From assembly GCA_027488415.1 (NCBI GenBank), contig JAIYBS010000391.1, positions 1 to 9,721 on the forward strand: 9,721 nucleotides of DNA, read 5' to 3'. Made by a program: the position numbers and the translations under genes. Source of the stretch: Planctomycetaceae bacterium. Lineage in GTDB: Bacteria; Planctomycetota; Phycisphaerae; Phycisphaerales; SM1A02. This document shows positions 1-5,363 of this stretch, in pieces. Positions within the stretch are counted from its first letter, which is position 1; the number at the start of each line of letters is the position of its first letter. The notes under the pieces are model-generated. The model was given only the letters and a program-made list of their open reading frames with translations, had not been told where the DNA came from and ran no database searches.

Positions 1-1
1 C

Positions 2-277
2 TACGGTGTGCAGCTGAGCTTCGGCGAGCTGGCCGTGGTGGTGGCCACCGCGACGCTCGCGGCGGTTGGCGCCGCCGGCATCCCGAGCGCGGGGCTCGTG
101 ACGATGGTCATCGTCATCACCGCCGTCAACGCCTCGCTCGGCAGCGAGAAGCTGCCGGTGGGCGCGATGGGCATCGTGATCGGCGTCGACCGCCTGCTCG
201 ACATGTGCCGCACCACGGTGAACGTGTGGGGCGACATGGGCGCGGCGCGGATCATGACGCGCATCGCGCCGGACTGA
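2..277 (+). CDS. Sodium:dicarboxylate/glutamate symporter (DAACS family), C-terminal fragment
   Basis: Only the last 91 residues are in the window; the 5' end lies upstream. The fragment covers re-entrant hairpin 2 and transmembrane helix 8 of the DAACS (GltP/DctA/GltPh) fold. The hairpin tip reads GAAGIPSAG (residues 23-31), and helix 8 carries DRLLDMCRTTVNVWGD (63-78). The spacing of D63, D67, R70, T71, N74 and D78 matches GltPh D390, D394, R397, T398, N401 and D405, which bind sodium and substrate. The arginine matching R397 is the residue that holds the side-chain carboxylate, so an acidic substrate (glutamate, aspartate or C4-dicarboxylate) is expected; the exact one cannot be told from this fragment. 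It would act in the inner membrane as a trimeric secondary transporter. The gene converges on aspS. Its stop codon lies inside the first copy of a 20-bp tandem repeat. Confidence 0.9.
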   Translation, partial: YGVQLSFGELAVVVATATLAAVGAAGIPSAGLVTMVIVITAVNASLGSEKLPVGAMGIVIGVDRLLDMCRTTVNVWGDMGAARIMTRIAPD

Positions 278-330
278 GCTCGGCCGTGCCGGACTGAGCT
301 TGCTCGAGCCGGACTGAGCTTGCTCGAGCC
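271..330. repeat. Three-copy 20-bp tandem repeat over the symporter stop codon
   Basis: The 10-mer GGACTGAGCT begins at 271, 291 and 311, exactly 20 bases apart. The second and third units (291-310 and 311-330) are identical over all 20 bases. The first unit agrees over its first 10 bases and its last two. The symporter's TGA stop (275-277) lies in the first unit, so the array looks like an out-of-frame duplication of the gene's 3' end. Units two and three each contain the 8-bp palindrome GCTCGAGC. No function is evident; replication slippage is the simplest origin. Confidence 0.85.
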
Positions 331-351
331 GGGCCCCGGGCCGAGGCCCGG
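329..351. terminator. GC hairpin between convergent symporter gene and aspS
   Basis: CCGGGCC (329-335) can pair with GGCCCGG (345-351). The nearer copy CCGGGC (336-341) can instead pair with GCCCGG (346-351) around a four-base loop, CGAG. The site lies between two converging genes and could end transcripts from both. No T-tract follows on either strand, so calling it a terminator rests on position and stem strength alone. Confidence 0.4.
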
Positions 352-365
352 AGCGGCGGGGTGGC

Positions 366-2159
366 TCACTTGCGCTCGATCATCGTGACCTTCATCCCGC
401 AGTCGGCGATCTGCTGCTCGTCGATCGGGCCCGGGGCGTCGATCATGAGGTCGCCTCCCGACTGCGTCTTCGGGAACGCGATCACGTCGCGGATGTTCTC
501 CGTGCCGACGAGGTGCATGACCAGGCGATCGAGGCCGAAGGCGATGCCGCCGTGCGGCGGGGCGCCGTGGCGCAGCGCGCTCAGCAGGAAGCCGAACTTG
601 ATCTCGGCGTCCTCCTGGGTGAGGCCGATCAGCTTGAACACCTTCTCCTGCACGTCCATGCGGTGGATGCGGATGGAGCCGCCGGCGATCTCGCTGCCGT
701 TCACGACGAGGTCGTAGCCGGCGCTGAGGCAGCCGCCGGGGTTCGACTCGAGGAAATCGAACTGGTCGGGGTTCGGGCTCGTGAACGGGTGGTGCATCGC
801 CACCCAGCGCTTGCCCTCGTCGTCCCAGTCGAACATCGGGAAGTCGACGACCCAGAGGAACCTCCACTCCTTCTCGTCGACGAGGCCGAGGTCGCGGCCG
901 ACCTTGAGACGCAGCTCGCCGAGCGCCTTGGTGGCGGTGTCCCAGAAGTCGGCGACGATGAGCACGCTGTCCCCGGCCTGCAGCCCGAGGCGTGCGACCA
1001 GCGCGTCCTTGAACGGCTCGAGGTGCTTGGCGATGCCAGTGTCGAACCCGTTCGCGGTGAACTTCGCGACCGCGACGCCGCCCGTCTTGAACTGCTTGAC
1101 GAACTCGGTGTAGCCGTCGGTCATCTTGCGCGTGAGCTTCTCGGCGCCTCCGGGCACGCGGATCGCCTTCACGCAGCCCTGGCGGCCGGCGCGGGTCTTC
1201 GCGAGCGCCTGCTGGAACACCTGGAACTCGCTCGCCTTCACGATGTCGGAGACGTCGCGGATCTCGAGCGGGTTGCGCAGGTCCGGGCGGTCGATGCCGA
1301 AGCGGTCCATCGCCTCCTGCCAGGTCATCCGCTGGATGGTGCCGATGTCGTAGCCGAGCACGTCCTGCCAGACGGCGCGCGCGAAGCCGCCCATCATGGC
1401 CATGACGTCCTCGCGGTCGACGAAGCTCATCTCGAGGTCGATCTGGCTGAACTCCGCCTGGCGGTCGGCGCGGGGGTCCTCGTCGCGCAGGCACTTGCAG
1501 ATCTGGATGTAGCGGTCGAAGCCGGCCACCATCAGGATCTGCTTGAAGAGCTGCGGGCTCTGGGGCAGGGCGTACCACATGCCCTGGTGCAGGCGCGCCG
1601 GGACGATGAAGTCGCGCGCGCCCTCGGGCGTGCTCTTGATGAGGAGCGGCGTCTCGATCTCGGCGAAGCCGTTCTGCGCGAAGTAGTCGCGCGCGAGCTT
1701 CGTGACCTTGCTGCGCGTGCGCAGGATGTGCTGCATGCGCGGGCGGCGCAGGTCGATGTAGCGGTACTTGAGGCGGACCTCCTCCGCGATCTTCTCCGCC
1801 TCGTGCTCGTCGGGGAGGATCGGGGGGTTCTCGGCCTTGTTGAAGATCTCGAGCTCCTCGGCGACGAGCTCGACCTCGCCGGTGGCGAGCTTCGGGTTCG
1901 GGTCGCCGGCGCGCTTGCGGAGCGTGCCGCGGACGCCGATCACGTCCTCGCGCCGCAGGGCGCGGGCGCGCTGCACGACCTCGGGGTTGCCTCCCTCGAG
2001 GTCGAACACCACCTGGCAGAGCCCGTCGCGGTCGCGGAGGTCGATGAACAGCAGGCCGCGACCCTGGTCGCGGTAGGTGTTCACCCATCCGTTGAGGGCG
2101 ACGGTGGAGCCGGCATCGGTGGCGCGGGGCTGGCCGCAGGTGTGCGTGCGCTTGATCAT
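366..2159 (-). CDS. aspS: Aspartyl-tRNA synthetase
   Basis: A 597-residue class II synthetase that charges tRNA-Asp (and perhaps tRNA-Asn) with aspartate in the cytoplasm; the length is normal for the bacterial type. The N-terminal OB-fold anticodon-binding domain covers about residues 1-105 (GWVNTYRDQ at 24-32, FIDLRDRDG at 38-46). The linker has RYIDLRRPRM (133-142). Motif 1 lies around 145-184 (TPEGARDF at 177-184). Motif 2 is at about 214-246, with CLRDEDPRADRQAEF at 223-237. The GAD insertion domain falls at about 310-420, and motif 3 is GGIAFGLDRLVMHLVG (537-552). The ATG at 2159 is chosen because MIKRTHTCGQ aligns with the usual N-terminus and no nearby start exists upstream, although the frame stays open antisense to lpxB. 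No Shine-Dalgarno sequence is visible; a TATCCT box lies 12 bases upstream. The anticodon-domain loop after R30-D31 reads QGRGLLF, one residue longer than in E. coli (LGSLIF). The gene diverges from lpxB. Confidence 0.97.
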   Translation of the reverse strand: MIKRTHTCGQPRATDAGSTVALNGWVNTYRDQGRGLLFIDLRDRDGLCQVVFDLEGGNPEVVQRARALRREDVIGVRGTLRKRAGDPNPKLATGEVELVAEELEIFNKAENPPILPDEHEAEKIAEEVRLKYRYIDLRRPRMQHILRTRSKVTKLARDYFAQNGFAEIETPLLIKSTPEGARDFIVPARLHQGMWYALPQSPQLFKQILMVAGFDRYIQICKCLRDEDPRADRQAEFSQIDLEMSFVDREDVMAMMGGFARAVWQDVLGYDIGTIQRMTWQEAMDRFGIDRPDLRNPLEIRDVSDIVKASEFQVFQQALAKTRAGRQGCVKAIRVPGGAEKLTRKMTDGYTEFVKQFKTGGVAVAKFTANGFDTGIAKHLEPFKDALVARLGLQAGDSVLIVADFWDTATKALGELRLKVGRDLGLVDEKEWRFLWVVDFPMFDWDDEGKRWVAMHHPFTSPNPDQFDFLESNPGGCLSAGYDLVVNGSEIAGGSIRIHRMDVQEKVFKLIGLTQEDAEIKFGFLLSALRHGAPPHGGIAFGLDRLVMHLVGTENIRDVIAFPKTQSGGDLMIDAPGPIDEQQIADCGMKVTMIERK

Positions 2160-2171
2160 GGGAAGCGGCGG

Positions 2172-2177
2172 AGGATA
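2172..2177 (-). promoter_or_regulatory. Candidate -10 box of aspS
   Basis: On the minus strand TATCCT (4 of 6 matches to TATAAT) ends 12 bases before the aspS ATG. Transcription from it would leave a leader of only about five bases, in keeping with the missing Shine-Dalgarno sequence. No recognisable -35 hexamer is present: the expected place is taken by the 2179-2213 dyad. This is inference from pattern. Confidence 0.35.
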
Positions 2178-2178
2178 G

Positions 2179-2213
2179 GGAAAATGCGCCGGGGGGCCCC
2201 CGGCGCACTTTCC
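2179..2213. promoter_or_regulatory. 35-bp dyad 1 in the aspS/lpxB divergent region
   Basis: The left arm GGAAAATGCGCCGGGGG (2179-2195) and right arm CCCCCGGCGCACTTTCC (2197-2213) are inverted repeats around base 2196, with a single mismatched pair (2184/2208). The A-tract, GC stem, T-tract layout also resembles a bidirectional intrinsic terminator. However, it lies between divergent genes, immediately upstream of the candidate aspS -10 box. An operator or an attenuator-like leader element fits the position better than a gene-end terminator. It shares its half-site with dyad 2. Confidence 0.6.
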
Positions 2214-2220
2214 GAGCCGC

Positions 2221-2251
2221 GCGGAAAATGAAGCCGGGCTACATTTTCCGC
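2221..2251. promoter_or_regulatory. 31-bp dyad 2 overlapping the lpxB promoter/start
   Basis: The outer arms GCGGAAAATG (2221-2230) and CATTTTCCGC (2242-2251) are perfectly inverted. The inner AGCC (2232-2235) and GGCT (2237-2240) pair as well. Only bases 2231/2241 mismatch, and 2236 is the centre. The dyad ends two bases before the GTG of lpxB and covers the candidate -10 box (2240-2245), so a protein bound here would control lpxB access. Its half-site, consensus GGAAAATGNNGCCGGG, also recurs in dyad 1. The two centres (2196 and 2236) are 40 bp apart, close to four helical turns. Confidence 0.6.
2240..2245 (+). promoter_or_regulatory. Candidate -10 box of lpxB (leaderless)
   Basis: TACATT (4 of 6 to TATAAT) is followed by seven bases, TTCCGCC, and then the GTG start at 2253. 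Transcription would therefore begin at or next to the start codon. No Shine-Dalgarno sequence precedes the GTG, and an in-frame stop at 2229-2231 rules out any start upstream of 2232. No -35 hexamer is recognisable. Confidence 0.4.
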
Positions 2252-2252
2252 C

Positions 2253-3398
2253 GTGCCGACGGTCCTGGTCACCGCGTTCGAGCCTTCCGGCGATGCCCAC
2301 GCGGCGCCGCTCGTGGCGGCGCTGCGCGAGATGGCGCCCGGCATCCGCGTGGTCGGATGGGGCGGGCCCCGCATGCGGGCCGCGGGCTGCGAGCTCGTCG
2401 GCGAGACCGCCCGGGACGGCGCGATGACCCTGGTCGGGCTCCGGAAGATCCAGGAGGTCCGCCGCATCGTCCACCAGATCCGCGAGTGGTGCGCCCGAAA
2501 CCCCGTGGACGTCCATGTGCCGGTCGACAGCCCGGCCGCCAACTGGCACATCGCGAAGTGGACCAAGCGCCATGGCCGAGGCGCCGCCGGCGGCAGCCGC
2601 GTCGTGAACCTCGTCGCACCGCAGCTCTGGGCATGGGCGCCCTGGCGCATCCGGAAGTGGCGTCGCACGAGCGACGCGATCCTCTGCCTGCTCCCCTTCG
2701 AGGAGGAGTGGTTCCGATCGCGCGGCGTCCGCGCGCACTTCGTCGGCCATCCGGTGCTCAGCCACGCGATCGGCCCCGATGCGCTCGCCCGCGCCGGCGC
2801 GTTCCCGCAGGGCTCGCCGAGGCTCCTCCTGCTTCCCGGAAGCCGCAGCGGCGAGGTGCGCGCCAACATGCCCCGCATGCTCGAGGTGTTCCGCACGGTC
2901 TCGCGGACGCGGCCCGGCCTGGTCGGCATCGTGATGGCCGCAAACGACGCGCTCGTGCCGCTCGTGCGCGCGGCCGCGCGCGGCGGTGCGTGGCCGTCGA
3001 ACCTGCACGTGATGCACGGCGACCCGGACGCCGCGATCGCCTGGTGCGACTGCGCGCTGAACGTGAGCGGCACGGTGAGCCTCGACCTTGCGCACCAGCG
3101 CAAGCCGATGGTCGCCGTCTACTGGACTGGCATGGTGAAGGTCGCCGGCGGATCGGTGCTGCTCACGATGCCGCACCGCCTGCTCCCGAACATCGTCGCC
3201 GGCGAGCGGATCGTGCCTGAATTCGTGCCCTACTCGGGCGGAACCGGTCCGGTGGCACGCGAGCTCGGGCGTTACCTCGACGACCCCGCCGCGCGGGCGC
3301 GCACCGCCCGCGACCTCGATCGCGTCGCGCGGCAGTTCGAAGGACACGACCCCGGCCGCGAGGCGGCCGGGGTCGTGCTTGGGTTCCTTCAGGACTGA
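2253..3398 (+). CDS. lpxB: Lipid-A-disaccharide synthase
   Basis: A 381-residue GT19-family glycosyltransferase that joins UDP-2,3-diacylglucosamine to lipid X, making the lipid A disaccharide on the cytoplasmic face of the inner membrane. Family landmarks in order: EPSGDAHA (10-17, the E-x-SGD motif); GWGGPRMRAAGCE (35-47); VDSPAANW (91-98, at the IDAPDFN position); APQLWAWAPWRIRKW (122-136); LLPFEEEWF (146-154); FVGHPV (163-168); LLLLPGSRSGEV (191-202); NVSGTVSLDLA (270-280); and LPNIVAGERIVPEFV (311-325). The aspartate of the IDAP-like motif is kept (D92), but the following PDFN is replaced by PAAN. GTG at 2253 is the only possible start after the in-frame stop at 2229-2231; it lacks a Shine-Dalgarno sequence. 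The gene stands alone and diverges from aspS. A perfect hairpin lies inside its last codons. The call is firm; activity is inferred from the family. Confidence 0.92.
   Translation: MPTVLVTAFEPSGDAHAAPLVAALREMAPGIRVVGWGGPRMRAAGCELVGETARDGAMTLVGLRKIQEVRRIVHQIREWCARNPVDVHVPVDSPAANWHIAKWTKRHGRGAAGGSRVVNLVAPQLWAWAPWRIRKWRRTSDAILCLLPFEEEWFRSRGVRAHFVGHPVLSHAIGPDALARAGAFPQGSPRLLLLPGSRSGEVRANMPRMLEVFRTVSRTRPGLVGIVMAANDALVPLVRAAARGGAWPSNLHVMHGDPDAAIAWCDCALNVSGTVSLDLAHQRKPMVAVYWTGMVKVAGGSVLLTMPHRLLPNIVAGERIVPEFVPYSGGTGPVARELGRYLDDPAARARTARDLDRVARQFEGHDPGREAAGVVLGFLQD
3345..3377 (+). terminator. Perfect 15-bp hairpin inside the lpxB 3' end
   Basis: CACGACCCCGGCCGC (3345-3359) pairs without mismatch with GCGGCCGGGGTCGTG (3363-3377) around a GAG loop. 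It is followed by CTTGGGTTCCTTC, which is locally T-enriched for such GC-rich DNA. The hairpin encodes LpxB residues 365-375 and ends 21 bases before the end of the stop codon. It most likely terminates lpxB transcription while overlapping the coding end, and could also stop read-through from the convergent SYLF gene. Confidence 0.65.
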
Positions 3399-3425
3399 TC
3401 CGCCAGCGGTCGGCGGGCGGTCATC

Positions 3426-3444
3426 GGGCGGGCCGGGCCCGCCC
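3426..3444. terminator. GC palindrome between convergent lpxB and SYLF gene
   Basis: GGGCGGGCC (3426-3434) and GGCCCGCCC (3436-3444) form a perfect 19-bp palindrome around base 3435. As RNA it would fold with a 7-bp stem and a five-base loop. It lies in the 52-bp gap between convergent genes, seven bases past the SYLF stop. No T-tract is present. It probably acts with the 3345-3377 hairpin as a bidirectional termination zone. Confidence 0.5.
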
Positions 3445-3450
3445 CTCCGG

Positions 3451-4005
3451 TCACTTGATCGGCTCGAAGCTGAACGTCTGGCCGCCGATCACGCCCTCGA
3501 GCATGAGGCCGCCGCCGTCGAAGGTGACGACCTTGACACCGTCCTTGTAGTCGTTCGCCGCGCTCGCGCTCGCGTTGCCGGCCGTGGCGCTGCCGCCCGC
3601 CTGGAACGCGGTCTCGCCGCGCTTGAACTTCTCGAACGCCGCCTTGTTCTCGAAGAAGATCACCTCGGAGAACGACTGGCCGCCGATCTGCGCGCCGATC
3701 GTGCCGCCGCCGGCATCGCTGCGCGCAACGACCGAGCCGCCCTCGTAGACGAGGCCCTTGCCCGAGAAGCCGCCGACGACGAAGCCGCCCTTGCCGATCG
3801 AGGGATAGACCGCGTAGGCGTGCGCCTTCTTGAAGTCCGCCGCGGTGCTCGGGAACTTCGACTTGCAGGTCTCGATGGTGGCGGCGGCGTCGGCCTTCAG
3901 GATCTTCACCTGCTCCTCGGGCGGGAGGCTCGAGCTCGGCCCGCAGCCGAAGGGGACCGAGGCGAGGGCGAGGCCGAGGGCGACGATGATCGATGCGTTC
4001 TTCAT
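3451..4005 (-). CDS. Exported SYLF (YSC84-like) domain protein
   Basis: A 184-residue protein with an N-terminal signal segment (MKNASIIVALGLALASV, residues 1-17) and a SYLF/YSC84 domain from about residue 38 to the end. Family features seen are AHAYAVYPSIGKGGFVVG (61-78), GGGTIGAQIGGQSFSEVIFF (99-118) and the closing TFDGGGLMLEGVIGGQTFSF (161-180). SYLF domains bind phosphoinositides in eukaryotes; bacterial exported forms are thought to be periplasmic or outer-membrane lipid-associated proteins of unclear role. A cysteine at 21 (VPFGC) could be a lipobox, but proline and phenylalanine at -3 and -2 are atypical, so lipoprotein status is open. The ATG at 4005 is chosen because AAGGAA (4015-4020) lies nine bases upstream; ATG 4011 (adding MP) is possible but sits too close to that site. 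The gene stands alone, convergent with lpxB and divergent from livK. Confidence 0.88.
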   Translation of the reverse strand: MKNASIIVALGLALASVPFGCGPSSSLPPEEQVKILKADAAATIETCKSKFPSTAADFKKAHAYAVYPSIGKGGFVVGGFSGKGLVYEGGSVVARSDAGGGTIGAQIGGQSFSEVIFFENKAAFEKFKRGETAFQAGGSATAGNASASAANDYKDGVKVVTFDGGGLMLEGVIGGQTFSFEPIK

Positions 4006-4014
4006 GGGCATGGT

Positions 4015-4020
4015 TTCCTT
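4015..4020 (-). promoter_or_regulatory. Ribosome binding site of the SYLF gene
   Basis: AAGGAA on the minus strand lies nine bases before ATG 4005 and three before ATG 4011, favouring 4005. A TATCGT box (4038-4043, minus strand) is a weak -10 candidate that would give a leader of about 25 bases. This gene has a normal leader with a Shine-Dalgarno sequence, unlike lpxB, livK and the gene at 9339. Confidence 0.5.
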
Positions 4021-4086
4021 CCCGACTGGGAGACCGGACGATACCGATTCGACGCCGGCCGCGTCCGGGAACGGTTCCCTGATGGC

Positions 4087-4092
4087 TATGAT
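4087..4092 (+). promoter_or_regulatory. Candidate -10 box of the liv operon (leaderless start)
   Basis: TATGAT matches TATAAT at 5 of 6 bases and ends eight bases before the livK ATG (4101). The intervening sequence is TCCGCGCC. Transcription would begin within about two bases of the ATG. No Shine-Dalgarno sequence and no clear -35 hexamer were found. It would drive all five liv genes, since no internal gap is large enough for another promoter outside coding sequence. Confidence 0.5.
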
Positions 4093-4100
4093 TCCGCGCC

Positions 4101-5363
4101 ATGATCTGCACGATGAGCCGCTCGATGTTCCGCACGACCGCATCGATCCTGTCCGCGATCGCCGCCGCCTCGCTCCTCCTTGCCGCGGCCCCGGCCGCCC
4201 AGGACGGCGCGAAGACGCTGAAGATCGTCAGCAGCCTCCCGCGCACCGGGAGCGCCAACAGCCAGACGACGAGCATCGTCAACGGCATCAAGATGGCGAT
4301 CGAGGAGCGCGGCGGCATGGTCGACGGCTACGCGATCGCCTACGACGACATGGACGACGCGAGCCCGCAGAAGGGCAACTGGGACCCCCAGGTCGAGTCC
4401 GCGAACGCCAAGAAGGCGATCAACGACCCGGCCGTCGTCGGCTACATCGGCACCTACAACTCGGGCGCGGCGAAGGTCTCGATGCCGATGCTCAACAAGG
4501 CCGGCCTCGTGATGGTGAGCCCGGGCAACACCCACACGGGCCTCACCAAGCCCGGCACGGGCGAGCCGAACGAGCCCGCGGTCTACCGCCCGACCGGCAA
4601 GATCACCTACTTCCGCGTCGTCCCCGCCGACGACATCCAGGGCGCCGTTGCCTGCGAGTTCTGCCGCGGCGACCTCGGCGCCAAGAAGGTGTTCCTCCTC
4701 CACGACCGCGAGCTCTACGGCAAGGGCATCGCCGACGTGTTCCGCAAGTCCGCGCAGGCCTCCGGCATGGAGGTGGTCGGCTTCGAGGGTATCGACCCCA
4801 AGGCGTCGAACTACCGCTCGCTCGTCACCAAGATCCGCGCCGCCGCGCCGGATGTCGTGTTCTACGGCGGCACGACGCAGACCAACGCCGCGCAGGTCCT
4901 GAAGGACCTTCGTTCCGGCAGCTGCAAGGTTCCGTTCGTCACCCCGGACGGCACCTTCGAGAAGGCGTACATCGAGGCCGCCGGCAAGGACGCGATGAGC
5001 CCCGAGTCCGGCCCCGTCTACATCACCTTCGGCGGGCTTCCCTCCGAGCAGCTCACCGGCCTCGGCGCGGAGTTCGTCAAGAAGTACCAGGCGAAGCACG
5101 GCGAGATCCCCGAGGCGTACGCCGTCTACGGCTACGAGGCCGGGCGCGTGCTGCTCGACGCGATCGACCGCGCCGAGACCAAGGACCGCGCGGCGATCAT
5201 CGCCGCGGTCGCCGCCACCAAGGACTTCCAGGGCGCCCTCGGGACGTGGAGCTTCGACGCCAACGGCGACACCACCAACCGCATGATGAGCGTGAACACC
5301 GTCAAGGACGGTGAATTCGCGTTCGTGAAGGCCGCGGGCGGCGGAGCGGGCAAGGCAAACTGA
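4101..5363 (+). CDS. livK: Branched-chain amino acid ABC transporter, periplasmic binding protein
   Basis: A 420-residue type I periplasmic binding protein (Peripla_BP_6/Leu-Ile-Val family) that captures the amino acid and delivers it to LivHM. A signal peptide covers about residues 1-33: arginines at 7 and 11, a hydrophobic core at 15-30, and a likely cut after APAA just before QDG. Family signatures are IVNGIKMAIEERGG (59-72), GYIGTYNSGAAKVSMPMLNK (114-133), the ligand-contact region GLVMVSPGNT (135-144), DRELYGKGIADVFRK (202-216) and AYAVYGYEAGRVLLDAID (339-356). A CEFC pair (185-188) could form a disulfide. The ATG at 4101 is chosen for the -10 box ending at 4092; ATG 4113 would also leave a good signal peptide. 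It is the first gene of the operon, and its stop overlaps the livH start (TGATG). Leucine, isoleucine and valine are the family default, but related systems take amides or aromatic acids, so specificity is uncertain. Confidence 0.92.
   Translation: MICTMSRSMFRTTASILSAIAAASLLLAAAPAAQDGAKTLKIVSSLPRTGSANSQTTSIVNGIKMAIEERGGMVDGYAIAYDDMDDASPQKGNWDPQVESANAKKAINDPAVVGYIGTYNSGAAKVSMPMLNKAGLVMVSPGNTHTGLTKPGTGEPNEPAVYRPTGKITYFRVVPADDIQGAVACEFCRGDLGAKKVFLLHDRELYGKGIADVFRKSAQASGMEVVGFEGIDPKASNYRSLVTKIRAAAPDVVFYGGTTQTNAAQVLKDLRSGSCKVPFVTPDGTFEKAYIEAAGKDAMSPESGPVYITFGGLPSEQLTGLGAEFVKKYQAKHGEIPEAYAVYGYEAGRVLLDAIDRAETKDRAAIIAAVAATKDFQGALGTWSFDANGDTTNRMMSVNTVKDGEFAFVKAAGGGAGKAN

Noticed and set aside
1..2208. 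Long open frames antisense to or out of frame with aspS, including one over its full length on each strand
   Set aside because: Their translations are arginine-, alanine- and proline-rich with no family features, while the aspS frame matches a full synthetase. High GC makes stop codons rare in shadow frames.
2179..2213. Dyad 1 as an ordinary gene-end terminator
   Set aside because: Its form (A-tract, GC stem, T-tract) would fit, but both flanking genes start here and transcribe away from it, so there is no upstream transcript to end. An operator or attenuator is favoured.
2160..3347. N-terminal extension of the aspS frame far upstream
   Set aside because: The extra residues are antisense to lpxB and have no AspRS homology. 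The ATG at 2159 gives the normal N-terminus and length.
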